Shown: positions 49,784 through 60,001, counted from the first letter of the stretch. The stretch is DNA of 64,000 bases from [Clostridium] methylpentosum DSM 5476 (GCA_000158655.1 EQ973338.1:536625-600624); one strand, 5' to 3'. Numbers and translations are program-made. The notes: generated from the letters alone by a model not told the origin.

Positions 49784-51001
49784 CTAGGATTCATGTGATT
49801 CATCATCACTGAGGGACTTGACATACAGATCGGGGTTTTCGTCCGGATCGACTTCAGGGTCCCCGGTTTCGAGCCCCTCCTTCACCGCCTTGACGCGCTC
49901 CCGATCGCCCACAAACTCTTGCACCAGCTCAATGATGATCGCCATGAGCGGGGGCCCGATGAGCATCCCGACAATGCCGAACAGCCCGCCGAAGAGGGTG
50001 ACGCCGAAAATGACGTAGAGCGGCTTGATGCCGATCGCGTTGCCGATGATTTTGGGGTTGATGATGTTGCCGTCAATCCACTGCAGGATGGTGATGAGGA
50101 CAAACGCGAGGATCAGCTTGGTAAAGCCTCCGGACAGGAAGGTGAGCAGGCAGACGGTGAGCACGCCGAACATCGCACCGAAGTAGGGGATGAGGCTGAA
50201 CAAGCCGTAGATCAGGCCGAGAACTGCGGCATTAGGCACCTGGATTACCGCGAGGATGATCCCGGTCACAATGCCGACAAACAGTGCGTCGAGCGCCTGG
50301 CCGTACAAAAAGCTGTAGAGCACGTCGGCGATTCTGGACAGCAACGCGCCGAGGTTTTTGGCGCGGCGGGGCTTGAGCGCCAGCACGACCACCCGGTTGA
50401 GGTTGCGCTTGATCGACGCGCGGTCAATGAGCATGTAGATCGAGAGGATGATGCCGAGAAAGAGGTTGACCACCACCCCGATGAAGCTGGTGATTCCCTT
50501 GGCATAGGTGCCGATATCAGCAGCCTGCACCCAGCCCATGATGTTGTCAAAGGTGAGCTGGCTCTGGATATTTTTGAGGATGTTGCTCAGCCAGTCTGCT
50601 CCCTCCGCGTACTGGGTGATGAAATTGTACGCGTCGTTGAGGTAGCCGGGGATGGAATTTGCAAACGAGACGATATTTTTGTACATGCCGGGGATGAAGA
50701 GCAGCAGCAACACGGCAAGCAGTGCGATGAAGAGCACCAACGCGGAGAGTACGCTGATCGATCGCGCCCGCTTTTGCAAAAATTTGTTGTTGGTCTTTTT
50801 GATCAGCCCCTCGAGCTTGCGGGAGGGGAGATAGAGCAGGAAGGCGATCACAGCGCCATAGAAAAACGGCGCGAGCAGGCTGGTAATTGTCCCAAACGCT
50901 GAGGCGATGCCGCTGAAATCGTCGAACGTCTTGTAGACTGCGATGAGCGCTGCGCCGAAGACAAAGCGGGTCAGCCACACTTTCCAGTCGGTTTTAAACA
51001 T
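49784..51001 (-). CDS. AI-2E family transporter (putative permease)
   Basis: 405-residue membrane protein of the AI-2E/PerM family; members include exporters of autoinducer-2 and Na+(Li+)/H+ antiporters, so the substrate is unknown. Seven or eight membrane segments are visible: about 12-25, 36-56 (LLAPFFYGAVIAFLLYLPS), 85-105, 165-195, 245-265, 270-300 and 310-360. The conserved C-terminal half has YGLFSLIPYFGAMFGVL, DGNIINPKIIGNAIGIKPL and LFGGLFGIVGMLIGPPLMAI. The tail is acidic. ACGGGGTTGTACTG precedes the ATG. Confidence 0.85.
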   Translation of the reverse strand: MFKTDWKVWLTRFVFGAALIAVYKTFDDFSGIASAFGTITSLLAPFFYGAVIAFLLYLPSRKLEGLIKKTNNKFLQKRARSISVLSALVLFIALLAVLLLLFIPGMYKNIVSFANSIPGYLNDAYNFITQYAEGADWLSNILKNIQSQLTFDNIMGWVQAADIGTYAKGITSFIGVVVNLFLGIILSIYMLIDRASIKRNLNRVVVLALKPRRAKNLGALLSRIADVLYSFLYGQALDALFVGIVTGIILAVIQVPNAAVLGLIYGLFSLIPYFGAMFGVLTVCLLTFLSGGFTKLILAFVLITILQWIDGNIINPKIIGNAIGIKPLYVIFGVTLFGGLFGIVGMLIGPPLMAIIIELVQEFVGDRERVKAVKEGLETGDPEVDPDENPDLYVKSLSDDESHES

Positions 51002-51035
51002 CAGTACAACCCCGTTTCTTTTTCACATTTCTTTC

Positions 51036-51064
51036 ATTATAGCATACAATGGGATAACTTTGAA
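51036..51064 (-). promoter_or_regulatory. Promoter of the AI-2E-type gene
   Basis: Minus-strand TTCAAA (51064-51059), 17-base spacer, TATAAT (51041-51036) with an upstream TGC. Confidence 0.55.
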
Positions 51065-51100
51065 TAGAAAAATGGAAAACAGCCGGGTGTTTTTGCGGGC

Positions 51101-51130
51101 TTGTTTTTTTCTCTTGCCTTATGCTATAAT
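51101..51130 (+). promoter_or_regulatory. Promoter of the TtcA-like gene
   Basis: TTGTTT (51101-51106), 18-base spacer, TATAAT (51125-51130) preceded by TGC; 37 bases before the start codon. Confidence 0.6.
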
Positions 51131-51167
51131 GAATACGACTAAATCTCTAGGAATAGGCGGGCGGACG

Positions 51168-51893
51168 ATGCAGAAAATACTTGGCTATATGCGCAGAGCA
51201 GTGGAAGAATTTGATTTGATCCAGGATGGCGACCGGATTGCAGTTGGAGTCTCAGGTGGAAAGGACAGCGTGGTGCTGCTGGCTGGTCTGGCGCAGATGC
51301 GTCGTTTTATCGGGATTGACTATGAACTTGTTGCGATCACTTTGGACCCCCGGTTTGGCGGTGTGGAAATGGACTATTCCCCCATTGAAAAGCTCTGCGA
51401 GTCCCTGGGGATCGAGTACGTCGTCAAGCGAACCGATATTGGGCAGATCGTCTTTGACATCCGCAAGGAGGAAAACCCCTGCAGCCTCTGCGCCCGGATG
51501 CGGCGCGGCGCGCTGCACGACGAGGCCAAGGCACATGGGTGCAACAAAATTGCGCTTGGTCATCACTACGACGACGCGGTGGAGACCTTTGTGATGAACC
51601 TCTTCAACGAGGGGCGCATCGGCTGCTTTTCCCCGAAGAGTTATCTCTCCCGCAAAGAGCTCACCCTCATCCGTCCGCTGGTATTTGCCCCCGAAAAAGA
51701 GGTGCGCCGCGCGTCAGTGCGGTGTGAGCTGCCGATTGTCAAAAGCGTTTGCCCTGCGGATGGGGTGACCAATCGCCAAAAGACCAAGGAATTCCTGCGG
51801 GAAATGGAGCGCGAAAGCGACGGGTTTAAATTCCGGCTGTTTGGAGCAATGCGCCGCGCGGGGATCGACGGCTGGGGCATTCGGAAACAGTAG
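51168..51893 (+). CDS. TtcA-like PP-loop tRNA-thiolation protein
   Basis: Related to TtcA, which makes 2-thiocytidine 32 in tRNA with an Fe-S cluster. 241 residues: PP-loop GVSGGKDSVVLLAGLAQ near 27, the Cys pair PCSLCARMRRGAL near 105, GHHYDDAVETFVMNLF near 129 and a later Cys in KSVCPADG. I start at ATG 51168 because GGCGGGCGGACG lies before it; the frame is open far upstream but passes through the promoter. Target tRNA and base are inferred only from the family. The next gene starts 76 bases on. Confidence 0.82.
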   Translation: MQKILGYMRRAVEEFDLIQDGDRIAVGVSGGKDSVVLLAGLAQMRRFIGIDYELVAITLDPRFGGVEMDYSPIEKLCESLGIEYVVKRTDIGQIVFDIRKEENPCSLCARMRRGALHDEAKAHGCNKIALGHHYDDAVETFVMNLFNEGRIGCFSPKSYLSRKELTLIRPLVFAPEKEVRRASVRCELPIVKSVCPADGVTNRQKTKEFLREMERESDGFKFRLFGAMRRAGIDGWGIRKQ

Positions 51894-51969
51894 GCAAGGT
51901 GAGAAAACCACCGTCTTGCACACCGTCGGCAAGCTGGCGAGAGAATCTGACCGAAAGAGGGAAAAACAG

Positions 51970-52314
51970 ATGAAAAAAGTGAAAATTACGGTGCTTAAAA
52001 CGACGCTTGACAAAGAACTGGCAAAAGAATACGGTGTCCAAGGGCTCAAAGCCTGCCCGATGCACAAGCAGGGCCAGGTGTTCTACGCGGACTATGCCAA
52101 ACCGGAGGGATTCTGCGACGAGGCGTGGAAAGCGGTGTATCAATACGCCTTTGCGCTGTCCCACGGAGCGGACGGCGGCTTGTTCTATTACGGCGATTGG
52201 ATCAACAAGCCCGGGGTTGCCATCTGCAGCTGCAACGACGGCCTGCGCCCAGTGATCTTTAAACTCGAAGCGACCGACGAAGAGGCAGTCATGAATTACG
52301 AGCCGGTTCGGTAA
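51970..52314 (+). CDS. TIGR04076 family protein, function unknown
   Basis: 114 residues, begins KKVKITVLKTTLDKELAKEY and has the family's fixed cysteines: LKACPMHKQGQVFY near 27, KPEGFCDEAWKAVYQYAFAL near 45, and ICSCNDGLRPVIFKLE near 84. Several Cys suggest a metal or redox role, but none is established. GAGAGGGAAAAACAG-type spacing precedes the ATG. Probably co-transcribed with the TtcA-like gene. Confidence 0.75.
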   Translation: MKKVKITVLKTTLDKELAKEYGVQGLKACPMHKQGQVFYADYAKPEGFCDEAWKAVYQYAFALSHGADGGLFYYGDWINKPGVAICSCNDGLRPVIFKLEATDEEAVMNYEPVR

Positions 52315-52496
52315 TCCCTCCCCTGTCCGCGCTTTTTTTGGCGCTTCACCTGCGTTAGAGCGGACGGCTTTGGCCCTTTGCCTGTGGCATCAGCCAAAAG
52401 GCGATCACCTGTTCAGACAGGATGAAACAGGCTGGGTTCGGGCCAAATCCAAAGAAAACGACAGGCTTTGCCAGATAAAAAATTTCAAAAAAGCCC

Positions 52497-52525
52497 TTGC
52501 CAAATAAAAAAACATGTGCTATAAT
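52497..52525 (+). promoter_or_regulatory. trp operon promoter
   Basis: TTGCCA (52497-52502), 17-base spacer, TATAAT (52520-52525) preceded by TGC. It lies about 25 bases before T-box stem I. Confidence 0.75.
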
Positions 52526-52547
52526 GCAAAACAAAGAAAAAACCGTT

Positions 52548-52820
52548 GAATCAGACTGGCTGTACAAACGCCATTACCAGAGAGTCGGTTGTTGCTGGAA
52601 GCCGATGTGGAAGATGTACACACGCCGTTGGACTGAGGAGGGCGGGACGAAATTCGGATTCCCGGAGAGTAGACCCCGACGTAGCGCCCACGTTACAGGG
52701 TGGAGGATGTGTTAGCATCCGTTGAGCGGGCATTTTTATGTCAATTAAGGTGGTACCGCAGGCTTTGTAAAGAATTTTACAGCTTGTCCTTTGTGAAACA
52801 GCAGAGGGCAGGCTGTTTTT
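52548..52820 (+). promoter_or_regulatory. T-box leader of the trp operon
   Basis: tRNA-Trp-sensing leader. T-box AATTAAGGTGGTACCGCAG is at 52743-52761. The specifier TGG (52629-52631) is followed by A and then CTGA (52633-52636), which pairs with TCAG (52551-52554) to close stem I. The terminator ACAGCTTGTCCT/AGGGCAGGCTGT with a T-run lies at 52779-52820. Uncharged tRNA-Trp should favour the antiterminator and trp expression. Confidence 0.93.
52779..52820 (+). terminator. T-box terminator of the trp operon
   Basis: Twelve-bp stem (52779-52790 with 52805-52816, two G-U pairs) followed by GTTTTTG. Confidence 0.8.
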
Positions 52821-52865
52821 GTTTGCCCTCAATTCCGATACGAGTCATTTTGAGAGGTGATCAAT

Positions 52866-54338
52866 TTGTTTTACCCAAATCTTGAAACCGTGAAAACACT
52901 GGCGCAGGAGTATCCGATCATCCCGGTTGCAACTGAGTACTACGCCGACACCGAAACCCCGATCAGCGTATTTAAAAAGCTTCAGACTGAGCGGCACTGC
53001 TTTTTGCTCGAAAGCGTGGAAAAGGGCAACGACCGGGCCCGCTATTCCTTTGTCGGGCGCAACCCCTTTTTGATCTTCAAAAGCTGCGGCGACCGGGTGA
53101 CTCTGACCGACAGCGACGGAAAGACAACCGAACGCACCGGGCACCCGATGAAAATTTTAAGCGAGATCTCACAGCGGTACCGCTCCCCTGTTATCGAGGG
53201 GATCCCCAGCTTCAGCGGCGGCGCGGTCGGACAGTTTGGCTACGATGTGGCGCGGATGTTTGAAAAGCTCGACAGCCCTCCGCCCTCCGACCTGAACCTC
53301 CCCGAAATGCACTTTTTGTTTGTCGATGAGATCATCGCGTTTGACCACAAAATGCAGCGGCTCATCCTCATTGTCAACATGCGGACAGATGGGGATGTCG
53401 AAAAAAATTACGAGCGCGCCCAGCGCCGCATAGTAGAGATCAAGCAGGAGCTCGACACCCAGCCAGCCAACCACATTTCCCGGGCAATCCGCTACCGCGA
53501 CAAGCTCGAAATCAAGAGCAACATGACCAAGGAAGAGTACTGCAGAAAGGTTGAGCGGGCAAAGGAATACATCAAAAACGGCGACATTTTCCAAGTCGTC
53601 TTTGCCCAGCGATTTTCGATTCAGACCAATGTCGACCCGCTCAACGCCTACCGCGCGATGCGGCTGATCAACCCCTCTCCCTATATGTATTACCTCAAGT
53701 TTGACGACTATCAGATCGCGGGAGCTTCCCCCGAGATGCTGGTGCGGGTGCAAAACGGCGTGGTGCGCACCTGCCCGATCGCCGGCACCAAGCCTCGGGG
53801 AAAGACCCCCGCGGAGGATGAGGCCAACTGCAAGGCGCTGCTGGAGGACGAAAAGGAAAACGCCGAGCACGTCATGCTCGTCGACCTCGGGCGCAACGAC
53901 ATCGGCAAGGTCAGCGAGTTCGGCACCGTGGAGGTCAGCCGGTTTCAGTATTTGCAGAAATTTTCCCACGTCATCCACATGACGAGTGATGTGCAGGGGC
54001 GCCTCGCCAAAGACAAGACGGTGTTTGATGCCCTCGCCTCCGCCCTCCCGGCGGGCACCCTCTCAGGCGCTCCGAAAATTCGGGCCATGGAGATCATCGA
54101 CGAGCTCGAGACAGTGCGCCGGGGCATCTACGGCGGGGCGATCGGGTACATCAGTTTTAACGGCAACTTTGATTCCTGTATCACCATCCGCACCGCCCTC
54201 TTCAAAGACGGCACCGCTTATGTCGGGGCGGGCGGGGGAATCGTCTACGACTCCGACCCAGAGACCGAGTACCAGGAGTCGGTCAACAAGGCGGCCGCAG
54301 TCATCAAATCCATTGAGGAAGCAGGTGAAATCGTATGA
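52866..54338 (+). CDS. trpE: Anthranilate synthase component I
   Basis: Makes anthranilate from chorismate with TrpG-supplied ammonia. 490 residues: the feedback-inhibitor motif FLLESVEKG near 42, and the chorismate-binding domain with GDIFQVVFAQRFS near 240, PSPYMYYLKFDDYQIAGASPEM near 270 (in parts), CPIAGTKPRG near 302, and GAPKIRAMEIIDELE-type active-site segment near 402. TTG at 52866 is taken as start since GAGAGGTGATCAA, a near-perfect ribosome site, lies just before it; a GTG inside that site would be an alternative. The stop overlaps trpG by ATGA. Confidence 0.95.
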   Translation: MFYPNLETVKTLAQEYPIIPVATEYYADTETPISVFKKLQTERHCFLLESVEKGNDRARYSFVGRNPFLIFKSCGDRVTLTDSDGKTTERTGHPMKILSEISQRYRSPVIEGIPSFSGGAVGQFGYDVARMFEKLDSPPPSDLNLPEMHFLFVDEIIAFDHKMQRLILIVNMRTDGDVEKNYERAQRRIVEIKQELDTQPANHISRAIRYRDKLEIKSNMTKEEYCRKVERAKEYIKNGDIFQVVFAQRFSIQTNVDPLNAYRAMRLINPSPYMYYLKFDDYQIAGASPEMLVRVQNGVVRTCPIAGTKPRGKTPAEDEANCKALLEDEKENAEHVMLVDLGRNDIGKVSEFGTVEVSRFQYLQKFSHVIHMTSDVQGRLAKDKTVFDALASALPAGTLSGAPKIRAMEIIDELETVRRGIYGGAIGYISFNGNFDSCITIRTALFKDGTAYVGAGGGIVYDSDPETEYQESVNKAAAVIKSIEEAGEIV

Positions 54339-54898
54339 TTCTGATCCTAGACAATTACGACTCGTTTACCTTTAACCTGTACCAGTACATCGGCTCGCTG
54401 GGCAGGGAAGTGAAGGTCATCCGCAACGACGCGCTTTCTGTGGAGCAGGTGCGAGAGCTCCACCCCACCCACATCGTCCTCTCCCCAGGACCTGGCTATC
54501 CGGCGCAGGCGGGAATCTGCACCGAGTTGGTAAGACAGACGCACCACACCCCAATTCTAGGCGTCTGCCTGGGACATCAGGCGATCTGCGAGGCATTCGG
54601 CGGGAGGATTGTCCGCGCGCCTCGCATCATGCACGGCAAGGCGGACACCGCCCAAATCGACACCAGAAGTCCAGTGTTCGCCGGCCTGCCCGATCAAATC
54701 CCAGTGGGCCGCTACCACTCGCTGGTGTGCGACCCCAGCACGCTGCCGGGGGAACTCGCAGTCACCGCCACAACCGACGACGGCTGCATCATGGCGGTGC
54801 AGCACCGGGAGCATCCCATTTACGGAATCCAGTTTCATCCCGAATCGGTGCTCACCCCCAATGGAATGAACATCATACAAAACTTTTTGAACCAATAG
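54335..54898 (+). CDS. trpG: Anthranilate synthase component II (glutamine amidotransferase)
   Basis: 187 residues: LDNYDSFTFNLYQYIGSLG near 4, oxyanion GPGYPAQAG near 52, nucleophile Cys in LGVCLGHQAICEAFGG near 76, and the His-Glu pair in IQFHPESVLTPNG near 168. It could also serve 4-amino-4-deoxychorismate synthase, as in Bacillus. Overlaps trpE by four bases. Confidence 0.95.
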   Translation: MILILDNYDSFTFNLYQYIGSLGREVKVIRNDALSVEQVRELHPTHIVLSPGPGYPAQAGICTELVRQTHHTPILGVCLGHQAICEAFGGRIVRAPRIMHGKADTAQIDTRSPVFAGLPDQIPVGRYHSLVCDPSTLPGELAVTATTDDGCIMAVQHREHPIYGIQFHPESVLTPNGMNIIQNFLNQ

Positions 54899-54913
54899 AT
54901 GGAGGCGTTTGCA

Positions 54914-55930
54914 ATGATTAAAGAGGCGATTAAAAAACTTTCCAATAAGGAGGATCTGACGCTCGAAGAGGCAAAACAGGCAATGGATGAAATCCTCACA
55001 CTCGAAGGGGGCGCGACTGATGCGCAGATCAGTTCTTTCCTCTCCCTCCTGCGGATGAAGGGGGAGACGATCGACGAGATCACCGGCTGCGCGATCACCA
55101 TGAAGAGCAAGGCGACCCACATCAAACCAAAGGTCAGCAACTATATCGACTTTGTCGGCACCGGTGGGGACAGCGTCAACACCTTTAACATCACCACAAC
55201 CTCGGTGTTTGTCACCGCAGCGGCCGGCGTGCCGATTGCAAAACACGGCAACCGCTCGATTTCGAGCAAGAGCGGGAGCGTCGATTTGCTCGAGGCGCTC
55301 GGCATCAACGTCGACCTCACCCCCGAGCAGGTGGAGCAGTGCGTCAACGAAACCGGCATGGGCTTCATGTTTGCAAAAACCTTCCACAAGACGATGAAAA
55401 ACGCCGGCAAGGTCCGCAGTGAAATCAGCATCCGCACCATCTTTAACATTCTCGGACCGATCTCCAACCCCTCGGATGCCAAACGGCAGGTCATTGGGGT
55501 GTTTGACAAAAGCCTCACCAACCCGCTCGCAAACGCCATGCTCGAGATGGGGGTGGAGCGGGGCATTGTCGTCAACTGCGAGGGCATCGACGAATTCACC
55601 ACCATCGGGGTCAATTCAGTCTCGGAAATCAAGGACGGCATTGTGATGGACTACATGCTCAAGCCGGAACGGTTCGGCTTTGAGCGGGCGGGAATCGAGG
55701 ACATCCGCGGCGGCACAGCTGAGGAAAACGCCGCGATCACCCGGGCGGTTCTCGCAGGGGAGCGGGGCCCCAAGCTTGACACTGTGCTCCTCAACGCGGG
55801 CGCGGGCATCTACATCGGCGGCAAGGCGGATACCATTTTTGAAGGGGTTGACAAAGCGCGGGAAATCATCGAGTCGGGCGCAGCGCTCGCCAAGCTCAAC
55901 CAAATGATCGAATTCACCAACCAATTTTAG
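54914..55930 (+). CDS. trpD: Anthranilate phosphoribosyltransferase
   Basis: Joins anthranilate to PRPP. 338 residues: N-terminal helices, the PRPP-binding GTGGDSVNTFNITTTS near 77-92, KHGNRSISSKSGSVDLLEALG near 104 (in parts), and VFDKSLTNPLANAMLEMG. ATG at 54914 fits the GGAGG at 54901-54905; the ATG at 54899 would start inside the ribosome site. Confidence 0.96.
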   Translation: MIKEAIKKLSNKEDLTLEEAKQAMDEILTLEGGATDAQISSFLSLLRMKGETIDEITGCAITMKSKATHIKPKVSNYIDFVGTGGDSVNTFNITTTSVFVTAAAGVPIAKHGNRSISSKSGSVDLLEALGINVDLTPEQVEQCVNETGMGFMFAKTFHKTMKNAGKVRSEISIRTIFNILGPISNPSDAKRQVIGVFDKSLTNPLANAMLEMGVERGIVVNCEGIDEFTTIGVNSVSEIKDGIVMDYMLKPERFGFERAGIEDIRGGTAEENAAITRAVLAGERGPKLDTVLLNAGAGIYIGGKADTIFEGVDKAREIIESGAALAKLNQMIEFTNQF

Positions 55931-55940
55931 GAGAATCGCC

Positions 55941-56723
55941 ATGATACTGGATCAAATCGTCGCAAAAAAAGCAATCCGGTTGGAGCAGCGCAAGCGGGAA
56001 AAGCCCCTGTCTCAATTGAAAAGCGAAGCTTTGAAGTTTGGCCGCACCCCGCTCGATTTTACAGGCGCGCTGAAAGAAGAAGGGCTGTCCATCATTGCGG
56101 AGGTCAAAAAAGCTTCCCCCTCCAAAGGGGTGATCCGGCGCGACTTTGACCCCCTCGCCATTGCGCGGGAGTATCTGTCGGCAGGGGTGCAGGCGATGTC
56201 GGTGCTCACCGAGGAGGATTTCTTCCAGGGCAGCGACCAATATCTGAGAGAAATCCGAGAAATCGCAGACATCCCCCTGCTGCGCAAGGACTTTATCATC
56301 GACGAATATCAAATTTACGAAGCTTATCTTCTCGGCGCAGATGCGGTACTGCTCATCGCCGCGCTGCTCGACCCGCCGACAATGCTCCATTTTTACGAGC
56401 TGGCGACAAGCCTTGGGCTGCACTGCCTGACTGAGGTACACAACCAAGAGGAACTCGACCAGGTACTCCGGCTCGGGATGCCGATTGTCGGCATCAACAA
56501 CCGCAACCTGCACGACTTTTCGGAAGATATCCACACGACTGAGCGATTGGTGCAGCAGATCCCGGAGGGCAGAGTGGTTGTGAGTGAGAGCGCGATCCGC
56601 ACACCGGAAGATATCCGGCTGGTGCGGGAGTTCGGCGCGGACGCGGCGCTGATCGGGGAGGCGTTCATGAGAAACCCCGACGTAAAGCAGGCGGTGGCGG
56701 AATTGAGGGATGCAGATGAGTAA
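55941..56723 (+). CDS. trpC: Indole-3-glycerol-phosphate synthase
   Basis: 260-residue TIM barrel that closes the indole ring. Seen: IIAEVKKASPSKGVIRRDFD near 50, VLTEEDFFQGSDQYL near 87, PLLRKDFIIDEYQIYEA near 108, GINNRNLHDF near 178, and VVSESAIRTPEDI near 203. All catalytic Lys/Glu positions appear intact. AGGAGAATCGCC precedes the ATG. trpF starts within its last codons. Confidence 0.96.
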   Translation: MILDQIVAKKAIRLEQRKREKPLSQLKSEALKFGRTPLDFTGALKEEGLSIIAEVKKASPSKGVIRRDFDPLAIAREYLSAGVQAMSVLTEEDFFQGSDQYLREIREIADIPLLRKDFIIDEYQIYEAYLLGADAVLLIAALLDPPTMLHFYELATSLGLHCLTEVHNQEELDQVLRLGMPIVGINNRNLHDFSEDIHTTERLVQQIPEGRVVVSESAIRTPEDIRLVREFGADAALIGEAFMRNPDVKQAVAELRDADE

Positions 56724-57333
56724 AATTAAAATTTGCGGCCTGTTCCGGCCCGAGGACATTGCGGCAGTCAACAAGGCAAAGCCGGATTACGCCGGGTTTG
56801 TCTTCGCGCCCAGTCGGAGGCAGGTCAGTCCCGACCGCGCAGCGCGGCTGATTGCCCAGCTCGATCCCGCGATCCTCCCGGTCGGAGTGTTTGTCAACGA
56901 ATCCCCTACCGCAACTGCGCGGATCGCCGCGCGAGCGGGGCTGCGTGTGATCCAACTGCACGGGGAAGAGGACGCAGCTTACCTAGATCAGCTTCGCTCC
57001 CTCACAGACTGTGAGGTCTGGAAGGCAATCCGAGTCAAGGATGCCAGCTCTCTTTCAACAATGAAGGGATTAAATGTTGAAAGATTTCTGCTCGACGCCT
57101 ATGTAAAAGGGGAGTACGGCGGCTGCGGCGAATCGTTTCGCTGGGAACTGCTCAACGGGCTAGGCCGCAGCGACTTTATCCTCGCCGGGGGCCTGCACGA
57201 GGGGAACCTCGGCGAAGCGCTGCACACCGTTCGCCCCTACTGCGTCGACCTGAGCAGCGGCGCCGAGACCAAAGGGGTGAAGGACGGGGGCAAGATCGCA
57301 TCCCTCGTTTCAATCGTCCGTTCGTTTTCCTGA
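56716..57333 (+). CDS. trpF: Phosphoribosylanthranilate isomerase
   Basis: 205-residue TIM barrel. [13 protein letters not shown] near 3 holds the catalytic Cys, [16 protein letters not shown] near 57, IQLHGEED near 79 and the phosphate-binding [15 protein letters not shown] near 154, with Asp in [11 protein letters not shown] at 56716 has GAGGG six bases upstream; the ATG two codons earlier is too close. Separate from trpC here, unlike the fused enterobacterial form. Confidence 0.94.
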   Translation: MSKIKICGLFRPEDIAAVNKAKPDYAGFVFAPSRRQVSPDRAARLIAQLDPAILPVGVFVNESPTATARIAARAGLRVIQLHGEEDAAYLDQLRSLTDCEVWKAIRVKDASSLSTMKGLNVERFLLDAYVKGEYGGCGESFRWELLNGLGRSDFILAGGLHEGNLGEALHTVRPYCVDLSSGAETKGVKDGGKIASLVSIVRSFS

Positions 57334-57404
57334 CACAGCTGGCACACAGAACAACAGCGGCCTGTCCGCAAACAATACGATACAATCTGGAAAGGTGGAA
57401 CACC

Positions 57405-58601
57405 ATGAGTACGATAGGAAGATTTGGTGAGTTCGGCGGCGTATTCGCCCCGGAGACGCTGATGCAGCCGTTGCACGACCTTGAGGAGGCCTACAACAGC
57501 GCAATGAAAGATCCGGAATTTCTCGCAGAGCTGAAATTTTACCTCGAGGAATACGCGGGGAGGCCGTCTCTGCTCTATTATGCGGAAAAGATGACCAAAG
57601 ATCTGGGCGGCGCGAAAATTTATTTAAAGCGGGAGGACCTCAATCACACCGGTTCCCACAAGATCAACAACGTCATCGGGCAGGCCCTGCTCGCCAAACG
57701 GATGGGCAAGAAAAAGGTGATCGCCGAGACGGGCGCAGGACAGCACGGGGTCGCTGCGGCCACGGCGGCCGCCCTGTTTGACCTCGAATGCGAGGTGTTT
57801 ATGGGGAAGGAGGACACCGAGCGCCAGGCGCTCAACGTCTTCCGGATGAACCTGCTCGGCGCGACAGTCACCCCGGTCACCTCCGGCACCGCGACCCTCA
57901 AAGACGCGACGACCGAGGCCATCCGCGCCTGGGCTTCCCGCGCGGACGACACCTTTTACCTCATCGGCTCGGCGCTCGGCCCTCACCCGTACCCGGCCAT
58001 TGTGCGGGAATTCCAGAGCGTCATCAGCAGGGAAATCCGCCAGCAGCTGCTGGCAAAAGAGGGGAGGGAGCTCCCCGACTGCGTCCTCGCCTGCGTGGGA
58101 GGGGGGAGCAACGCAATCGGCACCTTTGCCGAATTCATCGACGAGCCGTCGGTCGAGCTCATCGGAGCCGAAGCAGCGGGGCGGGGAGTGGATACCGAGC
58201 TGCACGCCGCGACGTTTGCCCGCGGCAAGGTCGGGGTGTTCCACGGCTACAAGTCCCTCTTTTTGCAGGACCAGAACGGGGGAATCACCCCTGCCTATTC
58301 CATCTCCGCAGGGCTTGACTATCCCGGTGTCGGCCCGCAGCACGCCTACCTCGCCCAGTCTGGACGCGCGAAGTATTACCCGATCACCGACGATGAGGCG
58401 GTCGAGGCATTCAAATACCTCACCCGTGTCGAGGGGATTATCCCAGCTATTGAGAGCTCCCACGCGGTCGCTCAGGCGATCAAGCTCGCGCCTTCGATGC
58501 GGAGGGACCAGATCATGGTGATCACCATTTCGGGGCGGGGAGACAAGGATGTCCAGTCTATAGCAAAATACATGGGGGTGCAAATCAATGAATCGAATTG
58601 A
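57405..58601 (+). CDS. trpB: Tryptophan synthase beta subunit
   Basis: PLP enzyme condensing indole with serine. 398 residues: [19 protein letters not shown] near 5, PLP-Lys in [19 protein letters not shown] near 80, [19 protein letters not shown] near 105, the phosphate loop [10 protein letters not shown] near 226, and [16 protein letters not shown] near 296. It is the standard TrpB1 form with the TrpA-contact regions. Overlaps trpA by 14 bases. Confidence 0.97.
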   Translation: MSTIGRFGEFGGVFAPETLMQPLHDLEEAYNSAMKDPEFLAELKFYLEEYAGRPSLLYYAEKMTKDLGGAKIYLKREDLNHTGSHKINNVIGQALLAKRMGKKKVIAETGAGQHGVAAATAAALFDLECEVFMGKEDTERQALNVFRMNLLGATVTPVTSGTATLKDATTEAIRAWASRADDTFYLIGSALGPHPYPAIVREFQSVISREIRQQLLAKEGRELPDCVLACVGGGSNAIGTFAEFIDEPSVELIGAEAAGRGVDTELHAATFARGKVGVFHGYKSLFLQDQNGGITPAYSISAGLDYPGVGPQHAYLAQSGRAKYYPITDDEAVEAFKYLTRVEGIIPAIESSHAVAQAIKLAPSMRRDQIMVITISGRGDKDVQSIAKYMGVQINESN

Positions 58602-59382
58602 CGCAATGTTTGAAAAACTCCGGGAGCAGGGCAGGAAGGCATTTATCCCTTTCGTCACAGCGGGAGATCCCGACCTCGCCACCACCCGGCGGCTGGTGCT
58701 TGAGATGGAAAAAAACGGTGCAAACCTGATTGAGCTCGGGGTGCCGTTCACCGACCCCATGGCTGAGGGACCGGTCATCCAGGCCGCCAACCTGCGGGCG
58801 CTGCAAAACGACGTGTCGCTTGACCGCCTGTTTGAATTTGTCACCCAGCTGCGGGAGGAGACCCAGATTCCCCTCGTCTTCCTGATGTACTACAACAGCC
58901 TGCTGCACTATGGGCAGGACGCGTTTTTTGCCCGCTGTAAGGAGGCGGGAATTGACGGTGTCATCCTCCCAGACCTCCCGTTTGAGGAGAGCGACGAAAT
59001 TTCCGAATACACCGAGCGATATGGGGTGTATCAGATCTCCCTCGTCGCCCCAACCTCCTCCGAGCGGCTCCAGCAGATCACAGCAAAGGCAAAGGGATTT
59101 CTCTACTGCGTCTCCTCCCTCGGTGTAACCGGGATGCGCAGCGAGATTCGAACTGACCTCGCGCAGTTTTTTGCACAAATCGACCGCTGCTGCACCATTC
59201 CGACCTGCATCGGGTTCGGCATCTCCACCCCCGAACAGGCGGCCGCTGTCAAACAGTACTGCGATGGGGTGATCATCGGCAGCGCGATTGTCAACCGGAT
59301 TGGAACCGCCCAAACCCCGGACCGCGCTGTTGAATCGGTTTCAGAGTTTGTCCGCCAGGTCAGCGCGGCAATTGCCAACTGA
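58588..59382 (+). CDS. trpA: Tryptophan synthase alpha subunit
   Basis: Cleaves indole-3-glycerol phosphate and channels indole to TrpB. 264 residues: [20 protein letters not shown] near 19, catalytic Glu in [20 protein letters not shown] near 46 and Asp in [11 protein letters not shown] near 127, GVTGMRSEI near 176 and [13 protein letters not shown] near 208. Last gene of the operon; a weak hairpin (CAGCGC 59391-59396, GCGCTG 59421-59426) follows. Confidence 0.97.
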   Translation: MNRIDAMFEKLREQGRKAFIPFVTAGDPDLATTRRLVLEMEKNGANLIELGVPFTDPMAEGPVIQAANLRALQNDVSLDRLFEFVTQLREETQIPLVFLMYYNSLLHYGQDAFFARCKEAGIDGVILPDLPFEESDEISEYTERYGVYQISLVAPTSSERLQQITAKAKGFLYCVSSLGVTGMRSEIRTDLAQFFAQIDRCCTIPTCIGFGISTPEQAAAVKQYCDGVIIGSAIVNRIGTAQTPDRAVESVSEFVRQVSAAIAN

Positions 59383-59942
59383 CTTTTGCCCAGCGCTCCA
59401 CTGTTGTGATGGGATAATCGGCGCTGCTGCTTTTGTGAAAACAGTCGCCCTAGTTGCATTCGCTGCCCCTTTTGGAATTGCTTCGCGTGGCTGAACTGCA
59501 TTTGAACTCATTCCGGTTGAAACGGCTATCTCCCTGCCTGGCGTGCGGATAGCTTTATGCGGCGCACCCGACGGTTCGCAGGCCTTTGCTGTGTTGGCTT
59601 CTATTCCCGTTGTCCATGAAAGGAATACCTTTCCTCAGCAATTGGAGTTCCCGCCTTGCTGTTTTGCTGCATAGCGCTGTCTGGAGCCATATCGTGCATG
59701 CCACCCGGGGAGCCTGTGGCGGAAAAGCTTGGTCACACAACAGCAACCGAGTGAGAACCTCAGTCTATATTGAAAAAACGTTCAGGCTGGGTTTCAGAAT
59801 TGAGACTCATCGTGCAATCTGAATGGAAGCTGGTAAACACTCGCCCGCCCGATTATCTCCATACAAGAAATCAAGCGCCGGGATCCGACAAATAGAGCGC
59901 ACCAACAAAACGGTTATTCACAATAAGCTCACAGACTGTCCA
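59383..59942. other. 560-base stretch without a supportable gene
   Basis: Between trpA and the CorC-type gene. Short frames on both strands lack ribosome sites, family motifs and consistent composition. Apart from the weak post-trpA hairpin and one imperfect hairpin (GCTATC near 59532, GATAGC near 59556) I see nothing. It could be decayed coding DNA. Confidence 0.5.
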
Positions 59943-59971
59943 TTGCTATTCACATTTATTTGTGGTATCCT
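59943..59971 (+). promoter_or_regulatory. Promoter of the CorC-type gene
   Basis: TTGCTA (59943-59948), 17-base spacer, TATCCT (59966-59971), 30 bases before the start. Confidence 0.55.
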
Positions 59972-60001
59972 AATTTCAAAAAATTTGAATGGAGTGCCAT
60001 T